From an uncultured Pseudomonadota bacterium (GTDB taxonomy: Bacteria; Pseudomonadota; Gammaproteobacteria; Burkholderiales; SG8-41), in assembly GCA_946885605.1 (NCBI GenBank), contig CAMPGR010000041.1, positions 1 to 25,975 of the forward strand: a DNA stretch of 25,975 nucleotides, given 5' to 3'. Positions 1 to 6,614 of this stretch are shown here, one piece after another. Position 1 is the stretch's first letter. Each line of letters starts with the position of its first letter. The notes beneath the pieces are model-generated. The model had not been told where the DNA came from, searched no databases, and was given only the letters and a program-made list of their open reading frames with translations. Made by a program: the position numbers and the translations under genes.

Positions 1-204
1 CACCAGCAGCGCGTTGACTTCGCGGCATCCGGGCGCATCCGATCCGGCCCACGACACCGCCAGTGTATCCAGCATGAAAAGCTTGGCCGCTTCGCGCGCC
101 TCTTGCGGAATGGCGTCGTGGCGTGTGGCGACGATGTGCTCGGCAAGCTGGTGCGACAGCGTGAGGGTGGACGCTTCGTTGACGCCTGGGAGTGCCTCAT
201 TCAT
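1..204 (-). CDS. MmgE/PrpD family protein, N-terminal part (cut by window edge)
   Basis: The minus strand from the ATG at 204 stays open to the window edge and gives 68 residues beginning MNEALPGVNE. The stretch IPQEAREAAKLFMLDTLAVS followed by WAGSD matches the N-terminus of MmgE/PrpD proteins (helix, then LDTLA, then a GS turn). The family includes 2-methylcitrate dehydratase and cis-aconitate decarboxylase; most members are of unknown substrate. The gene starts 54 bp after the TctC gene and is the last visible member of the operon that begins at 4839. The rest of the gene lies outside the window, so function cannot be narrowed. The start is supported by the family pattern; the ribosome binding site is weak (GAGACGAGC upstream). 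Confidence 0.72.
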   Translation of the reverse strand, partial: MNEALPGVNEASTLTLSHQLAEHIVATRHDAIPQEAREAAKLFMLDTLAVSWAGSDAPGCREVNALLV

Positions 205-258
205 GCTCGTCTCCGGTTCTTCGCGTGCCTCACGTCGTGAGGCGACGCCTCATATCCG

Positions 259-1221
259 CTACTGCGCCTTGATGCCCGCTTCGGTGATCAGCCGGCCGTT
301 CACTTCCATGTCGGTCTTCATTGCATTCGCAAGCTCCGCCGGCGAGCTCGGCGCCGCTTCGGCTCCCGAGTCGAAGAGCTTTTTCTTCACATCCGGGTTG
401 TTCAGGATGCGAACGATTTCCGTGTTGAGGCGTTCAAGAATCGGCTGTGGAGTCTTTGCAGGCGCGAAGATCCCCAGTACGGCGCGCGATTCATAACCCG
501 GAAGGCCCGAGGCCGCCGCCGTGGGAAGCTCGGGCACCAATGCGGAAGGCTTCAATGTCGTCACCGCGATCGCCCGGATCTTCCCTCCCCGCAGGTGCGG
601 CGTCGCCGCCGCCGTGTTTGGGAAGCTCACCTGCGTCTCGCCCGTGATCAGCGCAACCATCGATGGCCCCGCACCCTTGTAGGCGACGCGCACGATCCTG
701 ATGCCTGCCATCGACTTGAACAATTCCCCCGCGAGATGCGAGGACGATCCGGTTTGCCCGGATGCGTAATTCAGTTCTCCCGGCCGCGCCTTCGCCAAGG
801 TGATCAATCCCTTCACCGACTTGACCGGGAGAGAGGGATGCACGGCGATGATGTTCGGCAGTGTCGCCACCATCGTGATCGGCGCATAGTCGTTCACCGC
901 GTCCCACTGCACGTTGGACCGCATGAACTTGGTAAGCCAGAGACTCGCGCTGGCGAGTAGCAGCGTGTGTCCGTCCGCGGGCGTTTTCGCCACGAGTTCC
1001 ATCGACACGACACCGCCGCGGTTATCGACGACGACGGACTGCCCCAGCGCCTCGGCGAGTGGGGACGCGATGAAGCGTGCGGTGAGGTCGAGGCTGCCGC
1101 CGGTTACCGTGGTGACGATGCGAACCGGTTTGCCGGGATAGGTCTGAGCGTGAACGGCTCCCGTGGCAGAGCATGCCAGCAGCAGCCACGTTATTCGATA
1201 TAAAAACTTCGGCGTTCGCAC
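259..1221 (-). CDS. Tripartite tricarboxylate transporter (TctC/Bug) solute-binding protein
   Basis: Periplasmic solute-binding protein of about 320 residues, the usual Bug-family length. Visible motifs are QTYPGKPVRIV after the signal peptide, VVVDNRGG, ADGHTLL, NYASGQTG and RVAYKGAGPS. The frame stays open upstream to 1437, but I place the start at the GTG at 1221 because a GGAGGAG Shine-Dalgarno lies 5 bp before it. That start also gives a clean signal peptide (basic RTPKFLYR, hydrophobic WLLLACSATG, cleavage after VHA). The family binds carboxylates such as citrate, tartrate or nicotinate and usually works with TctA and TctB membrane subunits, which are not in this window. It sits between an isopropylmalate-dehydrogenase-like gene and an MmgE/PrpD gene. 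The ligand is unknown. Confidence 0.9.
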   Translation of the reverse strand: MRTPKFLYRITWLLLACSATGAVHAQTYPGKPVRIVTTVTGGSLDLTARFIASPLAEALGQSVVVDNRGGVVSMELVAKTPADGHTLLLASASLWLTKFMRSNVQWDAVNDYAPITMVATLPNIIAVHPSLPVKSVKGLITLAKARPGELNYASGQTGSSSHLAGELFKSMAGIRIVRVAYKGAGPSMVALITGETQVSFPNTAAATPHLRGGKIRAIAVTTLKPSALVPELPTAAASGLPGYESRAVLGIFAPAKTPQPILERLNTEIVRILNNPDVKKKLFDSGAEAAPSSPAELANAMKTDMEVNGRLITEAGIKAQ

Positions 1222-1242
1222 GCGTCTCCTCCGTAACCGTTG

Positions 1243-1268
1243 CCCTTCGACAAGCTCGGGGCGAACGG
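1243..1268. repeat. Dispersed intergenic repeat (PFDKL/RPELVEG type)
   Basis: The sequence reads CCCTTCGACAAGCTCGGGG then CGAACGG. It lies in the short gap between the stop of the dehydrogenase gene (1275) and the start of the TctC gene (1221). It resembles a dispersed repeat common in many proteobacterial genomes, whose translations show up as peptides such as PFDKL or RPELVEG. I see only one copy in this window, so the assignment rests on recognition. It explains why the open frame of the TctC gene runs upstream through RPELVEG. Confidence 0.5.
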
Positions 1269-1274
1269 TCATTG

Positions 1275-2330
1275 TCAAACCATCGCGGCGACGGCGTCGC
1301 CTATTTCGGTGGTGCTTGCCTTGCCGCCGAGATCGGGCGTCAGTGTCTTCGCTTCCGCTATGACCCGGTCTACCGCCTTGTCGATCAGGTGTGCCGCTGC
1401 GACCGCCTTCGGCTGTGCGTGCTTGTGGCCCAGCCACTCCAGGAGCATCTTTCCCGACATGATCATCGCGTAGGGATTCGCGATGTTCTTGCCGGCGATG
1501 TCGGGCGCGGATCCGTGCGTCGCCTGTGCCATCGCCTGCTTCTCACCGACACACAGGCCGGGCGCAAGGCCCAGCCCGCCTACGAGTCCCGCGCCCTGGT
1601 CGGTCAGGATGTCGCCGAACTGGTTGGTGGTCACCACTACGTCATACTGCTGCGGCTTCATGTTGAGTTTCATCGCAAAGCCGTCGATCAGCACTTCCTC
1701 GAACTCGACCTCCGGGAATTCGGCAGCCACTTTGCGGCACTCCTCCGCAAACATCCCGCAGCACAATTTGTAGGTCGGCGCCTTGTGGACCGCCGCCACT
1801 TTCTTGCGTTTTCGCGTGCGCGCGATTTCAAACGCCGCGCGCGCGACGCGATTGGAGCCGCGCCGCGTGATGACCCGCATGCCGATAGAAATTTCGTCGT
1901 TCGGGCGGAATTCTCCGGTGCCCGCCACGACGACGCCGCTGCGCTGCATGCCCTCGGTGGTCTCGCGCACGAAGACGATATCGACGTCCTTCTGCAGCGA
2001 CGGCAGGTTCGGATACGACCTCACCGGCTTTACGCTCGCGAACAACTCGAACTTCTTGCGCAGCGGCGGATTGATCCACGTCGGGTCGTCGCGCGGATAG
2101 GCGCTGTGCCCGATCGGTCCCAACAACCAGCCGTCGAATCCCGTCAGCGTTTCCACCGTGCCGGGCGGCAGGGTATGGCCATGCGTTTCGTGCGCCTTGC
2201 GTCCAATGGGCAGCGGATGCCAGTCGATGTCCAGTTCCGCTTTCTTCGCCGCCGCCTTCATCACCTTGACCGCTTCGGGAACGACCTCGAGCCCGATGTC
2301 GTCCCCCAGCAGAATTCCGAGCTTCAGCAT
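1275..2330 (-). CDS. Isocitrate/isopropylmalate dehydrogenase family protein
   Basis: A 351-residue beta-decarboxylating dehydrogenase of the ICDH/IPMDH/tartrate dehydrogenase family, full length. Visible motifs are GDDIG at 9-13, the substrate-loop segment NPPLRKKFELFASVKPVR (88-105), RETTEG (122-127), the active-site lysine K183 in VHKAP, metal-binding aspartates D230, D240 and D244 in TTNQFGDILTD, and HGSAPDIAGK (272-281). The family oxidises a 2-hydroxy acid with NAD(P)+ and decarboxylates it. The position that normally holds the catalytic tyrosine after the EG of this motif (EGLY or EGEY in relatives) is Q129 here. It lies 34 bp downstream of an acyl-CoA dehydrogenase, so it probably shares that transcript. 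The substrate could be malate-, tartrate- or isopropylmalate-like; I cannot choose. Confidence 0.88.
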   Translation of the reverse strand: MLKLGILLGDDIGLEVVPEAVKVMKAAAKKAELDIDWHPLPIGRKAHETHGHTLPPGTVETLTGFDGWLLGPIGHSAYPRDDPTWINPPLRKKFELFASVKPVRSYPNLPSLQKDVDIVFVRETTEGMQRSGVVVAGTGEFRPNDEISIGMRVITRRGSNRVARAAFEIARTRKRKKVAAVHKAPTYKLCCGMFAEECRKVAAEFPEVEFEEVLIDGFAMKLNMKPQQYDVVVTTNQFGDILTDQGAGLVGGLGLAPGLCVGEKQAMAQATHGSAPDIAGKNIANPYAMIMSGKMLLEWLGHKHAQPKAVAAAHLIDKAVDRVIAEAKTLTPDLGGKASTTEIGDAVAAMV

Positions 2331-2364
2331 GTCGAGTGATTCCCTTCTCGCTCCACTTTTGCTT

Positions 2365-3612
2365 TCAAGGTATGAATGGCGCCGGGCGCTGATAGCCTGC
2401 GACCGCTTCGGCGACGTTGAACTTCGCCACGCTGTTGCTCATTTCCGAATGGATGAACACCAGCGCATCGTGCACGTACTTCGGCAGCGGCATATCGAGC
2501 ATGACGCCCATCGCGCCAAAACACTCGGCCCCAGTTTCGGTGACTTCGTGAACGGCTTCCGAAACGAATATCTTCGCCATCACTGCCAGCGGAAGGTCCA
2601 GCGATCCCTGGTCCGCGCCGGCATCGGGATGGTCCAGAGACCAGGCCGCCTTCCATACCATGTTGCGCGCCGCCTCGAGCTTGATCGCCATGTCGGCGAG
2701 CATCGTGCCGATCGCCTGATGCTCGACGATGTGCCGCCCGCCCTGCTTGCGGAGCTTGGTGTAGTCGACGGCGGCTTCATATGCGGCGCGGCCGACGCCG
2801 ATATTGATGGCCGCCATCTGCAACATATCGCGTTGCGCGAACTCGCCCTCAGGCGCCAGAACGCCTGCGGCATCGGCGCCAACCACCAGGTCTGCGGGGA
2901 GCCGGCATTCGGCAAGAACGAGCTTGCCCGCGGGGCCGTGAAACCAGTTGACAGCGCGCCGTCCGTCGATTTCCGCGGCTGCGCTGTCCAGCTCGACGAC
3001 TGTCATCCCCGCCGTCCCACGCGGCACCATGAACGCGACTGAATCCGAAGATTCCGTGCGCGCCTGCAGGAGGAAGAACTCAGCAAGCGGCGCATTAGGC
3101 ACAAAAGGCACGACGCCGCTCACCAGCCACTCCTCACCGCGCCGAGCCGCCGTCAGCTGGGAACCAGGGGCTTCGCGGGGGCGGTAATACTCCCATGCCT
3201 GCTCGCCGACAGCCTCCCCATTCGCCAGAGCGGCATGATGGCGATCGCCCGCAGCAAAGGCGGGCAAAAACCGCCCACGCTGCGCCGGGGTCATCAAGCG
3301 GTCGAACAGCAGGTGCCCCAGCAGCGAGGTCCGTGCGAGCGTGGTGGCAATGCCCGCGTCGCCGGCGCCCAGTTCCTCCATGACTATGCAAGCGGTGAGC
3401 TGGTCTGCTCCGGCGCCCCCCGCTTCCTCGGATAACGCGAGCGTACGCAGTCCCATTTGCGCCGCCATGTCGACGAGTTCCAGCGGCAGTTTGCGTTGCG
3501 GATCCTGTAGCCGGATCGGTTGCAGCACGACCGGCTTGATCTCGCGCGCCACGAAATCCCGCACCGTGTCTCGAAACTCCAGCTGCTCCGCTGTCAGTTT
3601 GAGGTCATACAT
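2365..3612 (-). CDS. Acyl-CoA dehydrogenase
   Basis: A 415-residue FAD-dependent acyl-CoA dehydrogenase. The N-terminal helical domain (LTAEQLEFRDTVRDFVARE) is followed by the beta domain and a C-terminal helical domain with VEHQAIGTMLADMAIKLEAAR (about 290-330). Aligning the C-terminal HDALVFIHSEMSN with the RDAKIYQIYEGTS of the short- and medium-chain enzymes puts E390 at the catalytic base, with the usual following glycine changed to methionine. The flavin-side TEPSAGS motif is not recognisable (ANGEAVGEQ in its place), so the substrate may be unusual. The gene follows a second acyl-CoA dehydrogenase by 42 bp; two unequal neighbours of this kind sometimes form a heteromeric enzyme. The start is the ATG at 3612, before which GGGCGGGACG is a weak ribosome binding site. 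Confidence 0.9.
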   Translation of the reverse strand: MYDLKLTAEQLEFRDTVRDFVAREIKPVVLQPIRLQDPQRKLPLELVDMAAQMGLRTLALSEEAGGAGADQLTACIVMEELGAGDAGIATTLARTSLLGHLLFDRLMTPAQRGRFLPAFAAGDRHHAALANGEAVGEQAWEYYRPREAPGSQLTAARRGEEWLVSGVVPFVPNAPLAEFFLLQARTESSDSVAFMVPRGTAGMTVVELDSAAAEIDGRRAVNWFHGPAGKLVLAECRLPADLVVGADAAGVLAPEGEFAQRDMLQMAAINIGVGRAAYEAAVDYTKLRKQGGRHIVEHQAIGTMLADMAIKLEAARNMVWKAAWSLDHPDAGADQGSLDLPLAVMAKIFVSEAVHEVTETGAECFGAMGVMLDMPLPKYVHDALVFIHSEMSNSVAKFNVAEAVAGYQRPAPFIP

Positions 3613-3654
3613 GGTCAGCGTCCCGCCCTTCCGAATTCATCGCCCTAAACACGC

Positions 3655-4839
3655 TCAGTTCCACTTCATTCGTCTGACGACCTTCATCCGCTGCACCGAG
3701 TCTCCCGCGAGGTGCGTCCAGATCTGGGCGTCGCGCACCAGTTTCTCGACCGGCGCGTCCATGGTGTGCACACCCGCGGAAGCGTGAATATCCATGTTGA
3801 GCCGCGTCACCCGCTGGATGACATCGGTCGCGAAATTCATGAGGAGAACGTTGTTGGTCGAGCTGTGCTTCAGCGTCCTGTCGTCGTTTTCCGCGGCGAC
3901 CCGCATGACGAACGAGCGCAGTGCCTCCGTCAGCATGTGCATCTCCGAAAGCTTGAGCTGTATCGTCTGGTTGCTTTTGAAGTACTGCGCGCCCGGCCAA
4001 CGGGTACGGACGTGGCGCATCGCCATCTCCACCGCGGCATCGCATACTCCCACCGCATTTGCGGAAAGCTCGAGGTCGCCGAAGCGCCCGCCGCGCGTCT
4101 TGTAGGCACCGTTCACTTCGCCCACAACATTGGCGTGCGGCACGCGGGCATTCTCGAAAATCAGTTCTGCGTTCTGATAGAAGCGCCAGCCGCGCTTGTT
4201 GAAGACCCTGCCGACGCGCAGGCCAGGCGTGTCGATCGGCACGAGAAATTCCGTCCCGCCCTCGTGGATGCTGACGTTGGGGTCGGTGCGCGCGTCGACA
4301 AAAAACAGCCTGCCGACTGCGCCGTTCGCGATGAAGCACTTCTCGCCGTTCAGGATCCACTCGTCTCCGCGCCGCTCGGCGCGGAGTTTCCACCCCGAGC
4401 GGGGATCGTCCTCGGGCGGCAGGCGATGATCGGAGCCTGCGGAGGGTTCGGTGCCGGCGTGGCCCAGGAGGTACGTGTCGTCCGTGACGAACGGCTTCAA
4501 AAAGCGCACCTTCTGGTCCTCGGTGCAGAACTCGGCGATGAGATGGCTCCACTTCCAGCACTGGCTGAAGGTTTTGGCGATGGCGCTGTCGGCCTTCGCG
4601 AGTTTGGCGATGACGAGTGCCTGCGTCACGAAGCCGATGCCATGCCCGCCCCATTCCTTGGCGACTACAGCCGTCCGGAAACCGAGCTTCGACCCCTTGC
4701 GGATAATGTCCCAATCGAACGTCCCCGGCGCATCCGGAATACGATCGCGTTCCAGCGATATCGGGCGGATTTCCTCCTGCGCGAACTTGCGCGCCTTCTC
4801 CTGCCAAGCGCGCTGTTCCTCGCTCAAGGTGACGTTCAT
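3655..4839 (-). CDS. Acyl-CoA dehydrogenase with isovaleryl-CoA-dehydrogenase-like placement of the base
   Basis: A 394-residue acyl-CoA dehydrogenase and first gene of the minus-strand operon. Motifs: LSEEQRAWQEKARKFAQEEI at the N-terminus, GHAGTEPSAGSD (126-137), NGEKCFIANG (164-173) and a C-terminal helical domain. At the usual catalytic-glutamate position (RDAQIWTHLAG) the residue is A378. However, E257 in GDLEL aligns with the DLERL segment that supplies the base in isovaleryl-CoA and long-chain acyl-CoA dehydrogenases, so the enzyme is probably active by the alternative geometry. The start ATG at 4839 has a strong GGAGGAGG site 4 bp upstream. The promoter region is shared with a divergent LysR gene that probably controls the operon. 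A branched or unusual acyl-CoA substrate is an inference. Confidence 0.9.
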   Translation of the reverse strand: MNVTLSEEQRAWQEKARKFAQEEIRPISLERDRIPDAPGTFDWDIIRKGSKLGFRTAVVAKEWGGHGIGFVTQALVIAKLAKADSAIAKTFSQCWKWSHLIAEFCTEDQKVRFLKPFVTDDTYLLGHAGTEPSAGSDHRLPPEDDPRSGWKLRAERRGDEWILNGEKCFIANGAVGRLFFVDARTDPNVSIHEGGTEFLVPIDTPGLRVGRVFNKRGWRFYQNAELIFENARVPHANVVGEVNGAYKTRGGRFGDLELSANAVGVCDAAVEMAMRHVRTRWPGAQYFKSNQTIQLKLSEMHMLTEALRSFVMRVAAENDDRTLKHSSTNNVLLMNFATDVIQRVTRLNMDIHASAGVHTMDAPVEKLVRDAQIWTHLAGDSVQRMKVVRRMKWN

Positions 4840-4888
4840 GCGACCTCCTCCACTGCAGTGACGCAGCGACTATCGCATCGCGGCGGTT

Positions 4889-4934
4889 ATAGATCAAATG
4901 CTTTTTCTTTATCGAGGCCATTGTTATGATCTAT
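4889..4934. promoter_or_regulatory. Inverted repeat in divergent promoter, candidate LysR operator
   Basis: In the 116-bp gap between the acyl-CoA dehydrogenase start (4839) and the LysR start (4956), ATAGATCA at 4889-4896 is repeated as its exact reverse complement TGATCTAT at 4927-4934. The centres are 38 bp apart. LysR regulators commonly bind such paired sites between themselves and a divergent target. Binding here is inferred from position only, and an 8-bp match in a gap this size can arise by chance. Confidence 0.4.
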
Positions 4935-4955
4935 GGCCGACGGAGAGGAGAAGAC

Positions 4956-5882
4956 GTGCTCGAGCTGCGCCACCTGCGCTACTTTCTTGCAATCGCGGAA
5001 AGCAACGGCTTCACGCGCGCGGCGACGAAGCTGCGCATTACGCAGCCGACGCTCTCTCACCAGATCAAACAGCTCGAGCGCGAAGTGGGTAAGCCCCTCT
5101 TCGACCGCGTTGGCAACTCCGTGCGGCTCACCGAGCATGGCAAGGTGTTCAGGCGCCATGCCGAGCAGGCGCTTAAAGAAGTGGATTCCGGCCTGACCGC
5201 GATTGCCGAGATGGAAGGTGAGATGCACGGCCAGCTCGCGATCGGCGTCTTCGGTTCGTTCAGCACCTCGCTCCTGCCTTCGATACTCGCGGAGTTCAGC
5301 GAGCGTCACCGCAAGGTCCACATAGAAGTGCGCCAGCTTTCCCACGCGGAAATGGAGCGGCAGTTGATCAGCGGCGAGATCCACGTTGCAGTGGGCTATG
5401 CGCCGGCCACCACCCGCCGCGTCGTGGCGGAGCACCTGCTGACCGAGCCGCTCGTGCTGATCGTAGGCCGCATGCATCCGTTCTTCGGCCGCAAGTCGAT
5501 CCGCCTCAGCGAATTGCACGATCAGCCGCTGGCGCTGCTCTCCCGCGGCTCGCCATCGCGGCAGTTGATCGACCGCTGCCTCGAAGCGAACAAGGTCGTT
5601 CCGCGCGTCATGCTGGAGATGAACTCGAACGAGGGAATACTTGCAACCGTACGGAACAGCGCGCTCGCGACCCTGAGGGTAGAGCGTGCGTTGACCGGCG
5701 TACCGGATATGCGCGCCGTGCGCATCGCGGGCCCGACGCTGGAGCGTACCACGGCGATTTTCTGGAACCGCAACGGCTATCGATCCGCGGCGGCCCAAGC
5801 CGTTGCGGAGCTCATCCGAAGCGCTTACCGGTCTCACGACGGAAAACGCACAACCGCAACGGCAACCAAACGGGGGAAATGA
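4956..5882 (+). CDS. LysR family transcriptional regulator, CynR-like
   Basis: A LysR regulator of 308 residues from the GTG at 4956, which is preceded by GGAGAGGAG at 4942-4950; an ATG at 4926 would add ten unlikely residues and has no such site. The N-terminal winged helix-turn-helix reads LELRHLRYFLAIAE, then FTRAATKLRITQPTLSHQIK. The effector domain follows from about residue 90. The C-terminal half resembles E. coli CynR (LHDQPLALLS, and GPTLERTTAI near the end), so the sub-family call is moderately supported. It is transcribed away from the acyl-CoA dehydrogenase operon at 4839 and probably regulates it. The ligand is unknown. Confidence 0.92.
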   Translation: MLELRHLRYFLAIAESNGFTRAATKLRITQPTLSHQIKQLEREVGKPLFDRVGNSVRLTEHGKVFRRHAEQALKEVDSGLTAIAEMEGEMHGQLAIGVFGSFSTSLLPSILAEFSERHRKVHIEVRQLSHAEMERQLISGEIHVAVGYAPATTRRVVAEHLLTEPLVLIVGRMHPFFGRKSIRLSELHDQPLALLSRGSPSRQLIDRCLEANKVVPRVMLEMNSNEGILATVRNSALATLRVERALTGVPDMRAVRIAGPTLERTTAIFWNRNGYRSAAAQAVAELIRSAYRSHDGKRTTATATKRGK

Positions 5883-5953
5883 CCCGCACCGAGAGCCGCG
5901 CGCGGCAGGCGCTATACGTCACCGCGGCGGTGCGTAGCCTTGGTGCGTATACA

Positions 5954-5983
5954 AAAACGCGCCCCCGGCGGGAAGCGCGTTTT
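5954..5983. terminator. Bidirectional intrinsic terminator
   Basis: AAAACGCGC at 5954-5962 pairs with GCGCGTTTT at 5975-5983 around a 12-base loop. The hairpin has A/T-rich flanks on both sides. It lies between the ends of two converging genes (LysR ends 5882, SPW protein ends 6019), so it can serve both. Confidence 0.8.
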
Positions 5984-6018
5984 CCGGGCGTTCGCACCCG
6001 GGCACTGGCCCTCGGTTG

Positions 6019-6381
6019 TCACACCGAGTGGCTATCGTGCCAGGACTTCTCGAACTCCCTGTCCGCGAACATCGCCCATACCGCGAAGAGCGTGACGAGC
6101 ACACCCACTACCACGGTATGTGCGGCGATCATGGTGTCCGTCGCGAACCCGAGCACGTACGGCGAGAGGACGAGCCACACGCCGAGGATGATGTTGATCA
6201 TCTCCTCCCAGGCCTTCGGCATGTACGCTGCAATCGCCGCGAAAACAACGATCGCCGCGCCCATGATATAGGCGTTCCACGCCGCAGACTGCAGCATCGT
6301 GTACTCGAGGACCCAAGGCGACACGAATAACCATACGCCGAGTATCAGATTCACCCAGTCCTGCCAACGTTTCTCCGACAT
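6019..6381 (-). CDS. SPW repeat membrane protein
   Basis: A 120-residue integral membrane protein. It carries two copies of the SPW repeat: DWVNLILGVWLFVSPWVL (8-25) and EMINIILGVWLVLSPYVLGF (60-79). Each is followed by another hydrophobic segment, giving four predicted transmembrane helices in two hairpins. Start: the ATG at 6381 has AGGAGG at a 5-bp spacing; the in-frame GTG two codons upstream overlaps that site and is rejected. SPW proteins are small inner-membrane proteins of unknown function. The gene is divergent from the arginase-aminotransferase fusion, with a 233-bp gap in which I see no confident promoter. Confidence 0.9.
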   Translation of the reverse strand: MSEKRWQDWVNLILGVWLFVSPWVLEYTMLQSAAWNAYIMGAAIVVFAAIAAYMPKAWEEMINIILGVWLVLSPYVLGFATDTMIAAHTVVVGVLVTLFAVWAMFADREFEKSWHDSHSV

Positions 6382-6614
6382 ACCCACCTCCTCAGAACTA
6401 ATCGTCGCACGCGTTTAGACTGAGCCGCCTCGTTGACTGTTCCACGGCGCAAACGTGGGAGGCGTGGGTCGAGAAGTTGCGGCCGGGTTTACGCGAATTC
6501 CGCATCGCTGGCGGTCCGGAACGGCGCCTCCTGCAAACGATCTAAGTAGCGAAGGGCGTATCGCGCTTTCTTCCGCCAGACAGCGCATCCCCGAAACGCC
6601 CGAGGAGGGATTCG

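Noticed and set aside
1173..2339. Long plus-strand open frame (388 codons) opposite the dehydrogenase gene
   Set aside because: It is antisense to a gene with all family motifs, is rich in Arg and His as expected for a high-GC shadow frame, and has no ribosome binding site.
3605..4921. 438-codon minus-strand frame overlapping the first acyl-CoA dehydrogenase in another register
   Set aside because: The other register encodes a complete acyl-CoA dehydrogenase; this one is Arg-rich nonsense without recognisable motifs.
3712..4929. 405-codon plus-strand frame opposite the acyl-CoA dehydrogenase
   Set aside because: Antisense shadow with no motifs; it would also run through the divergent promoter.
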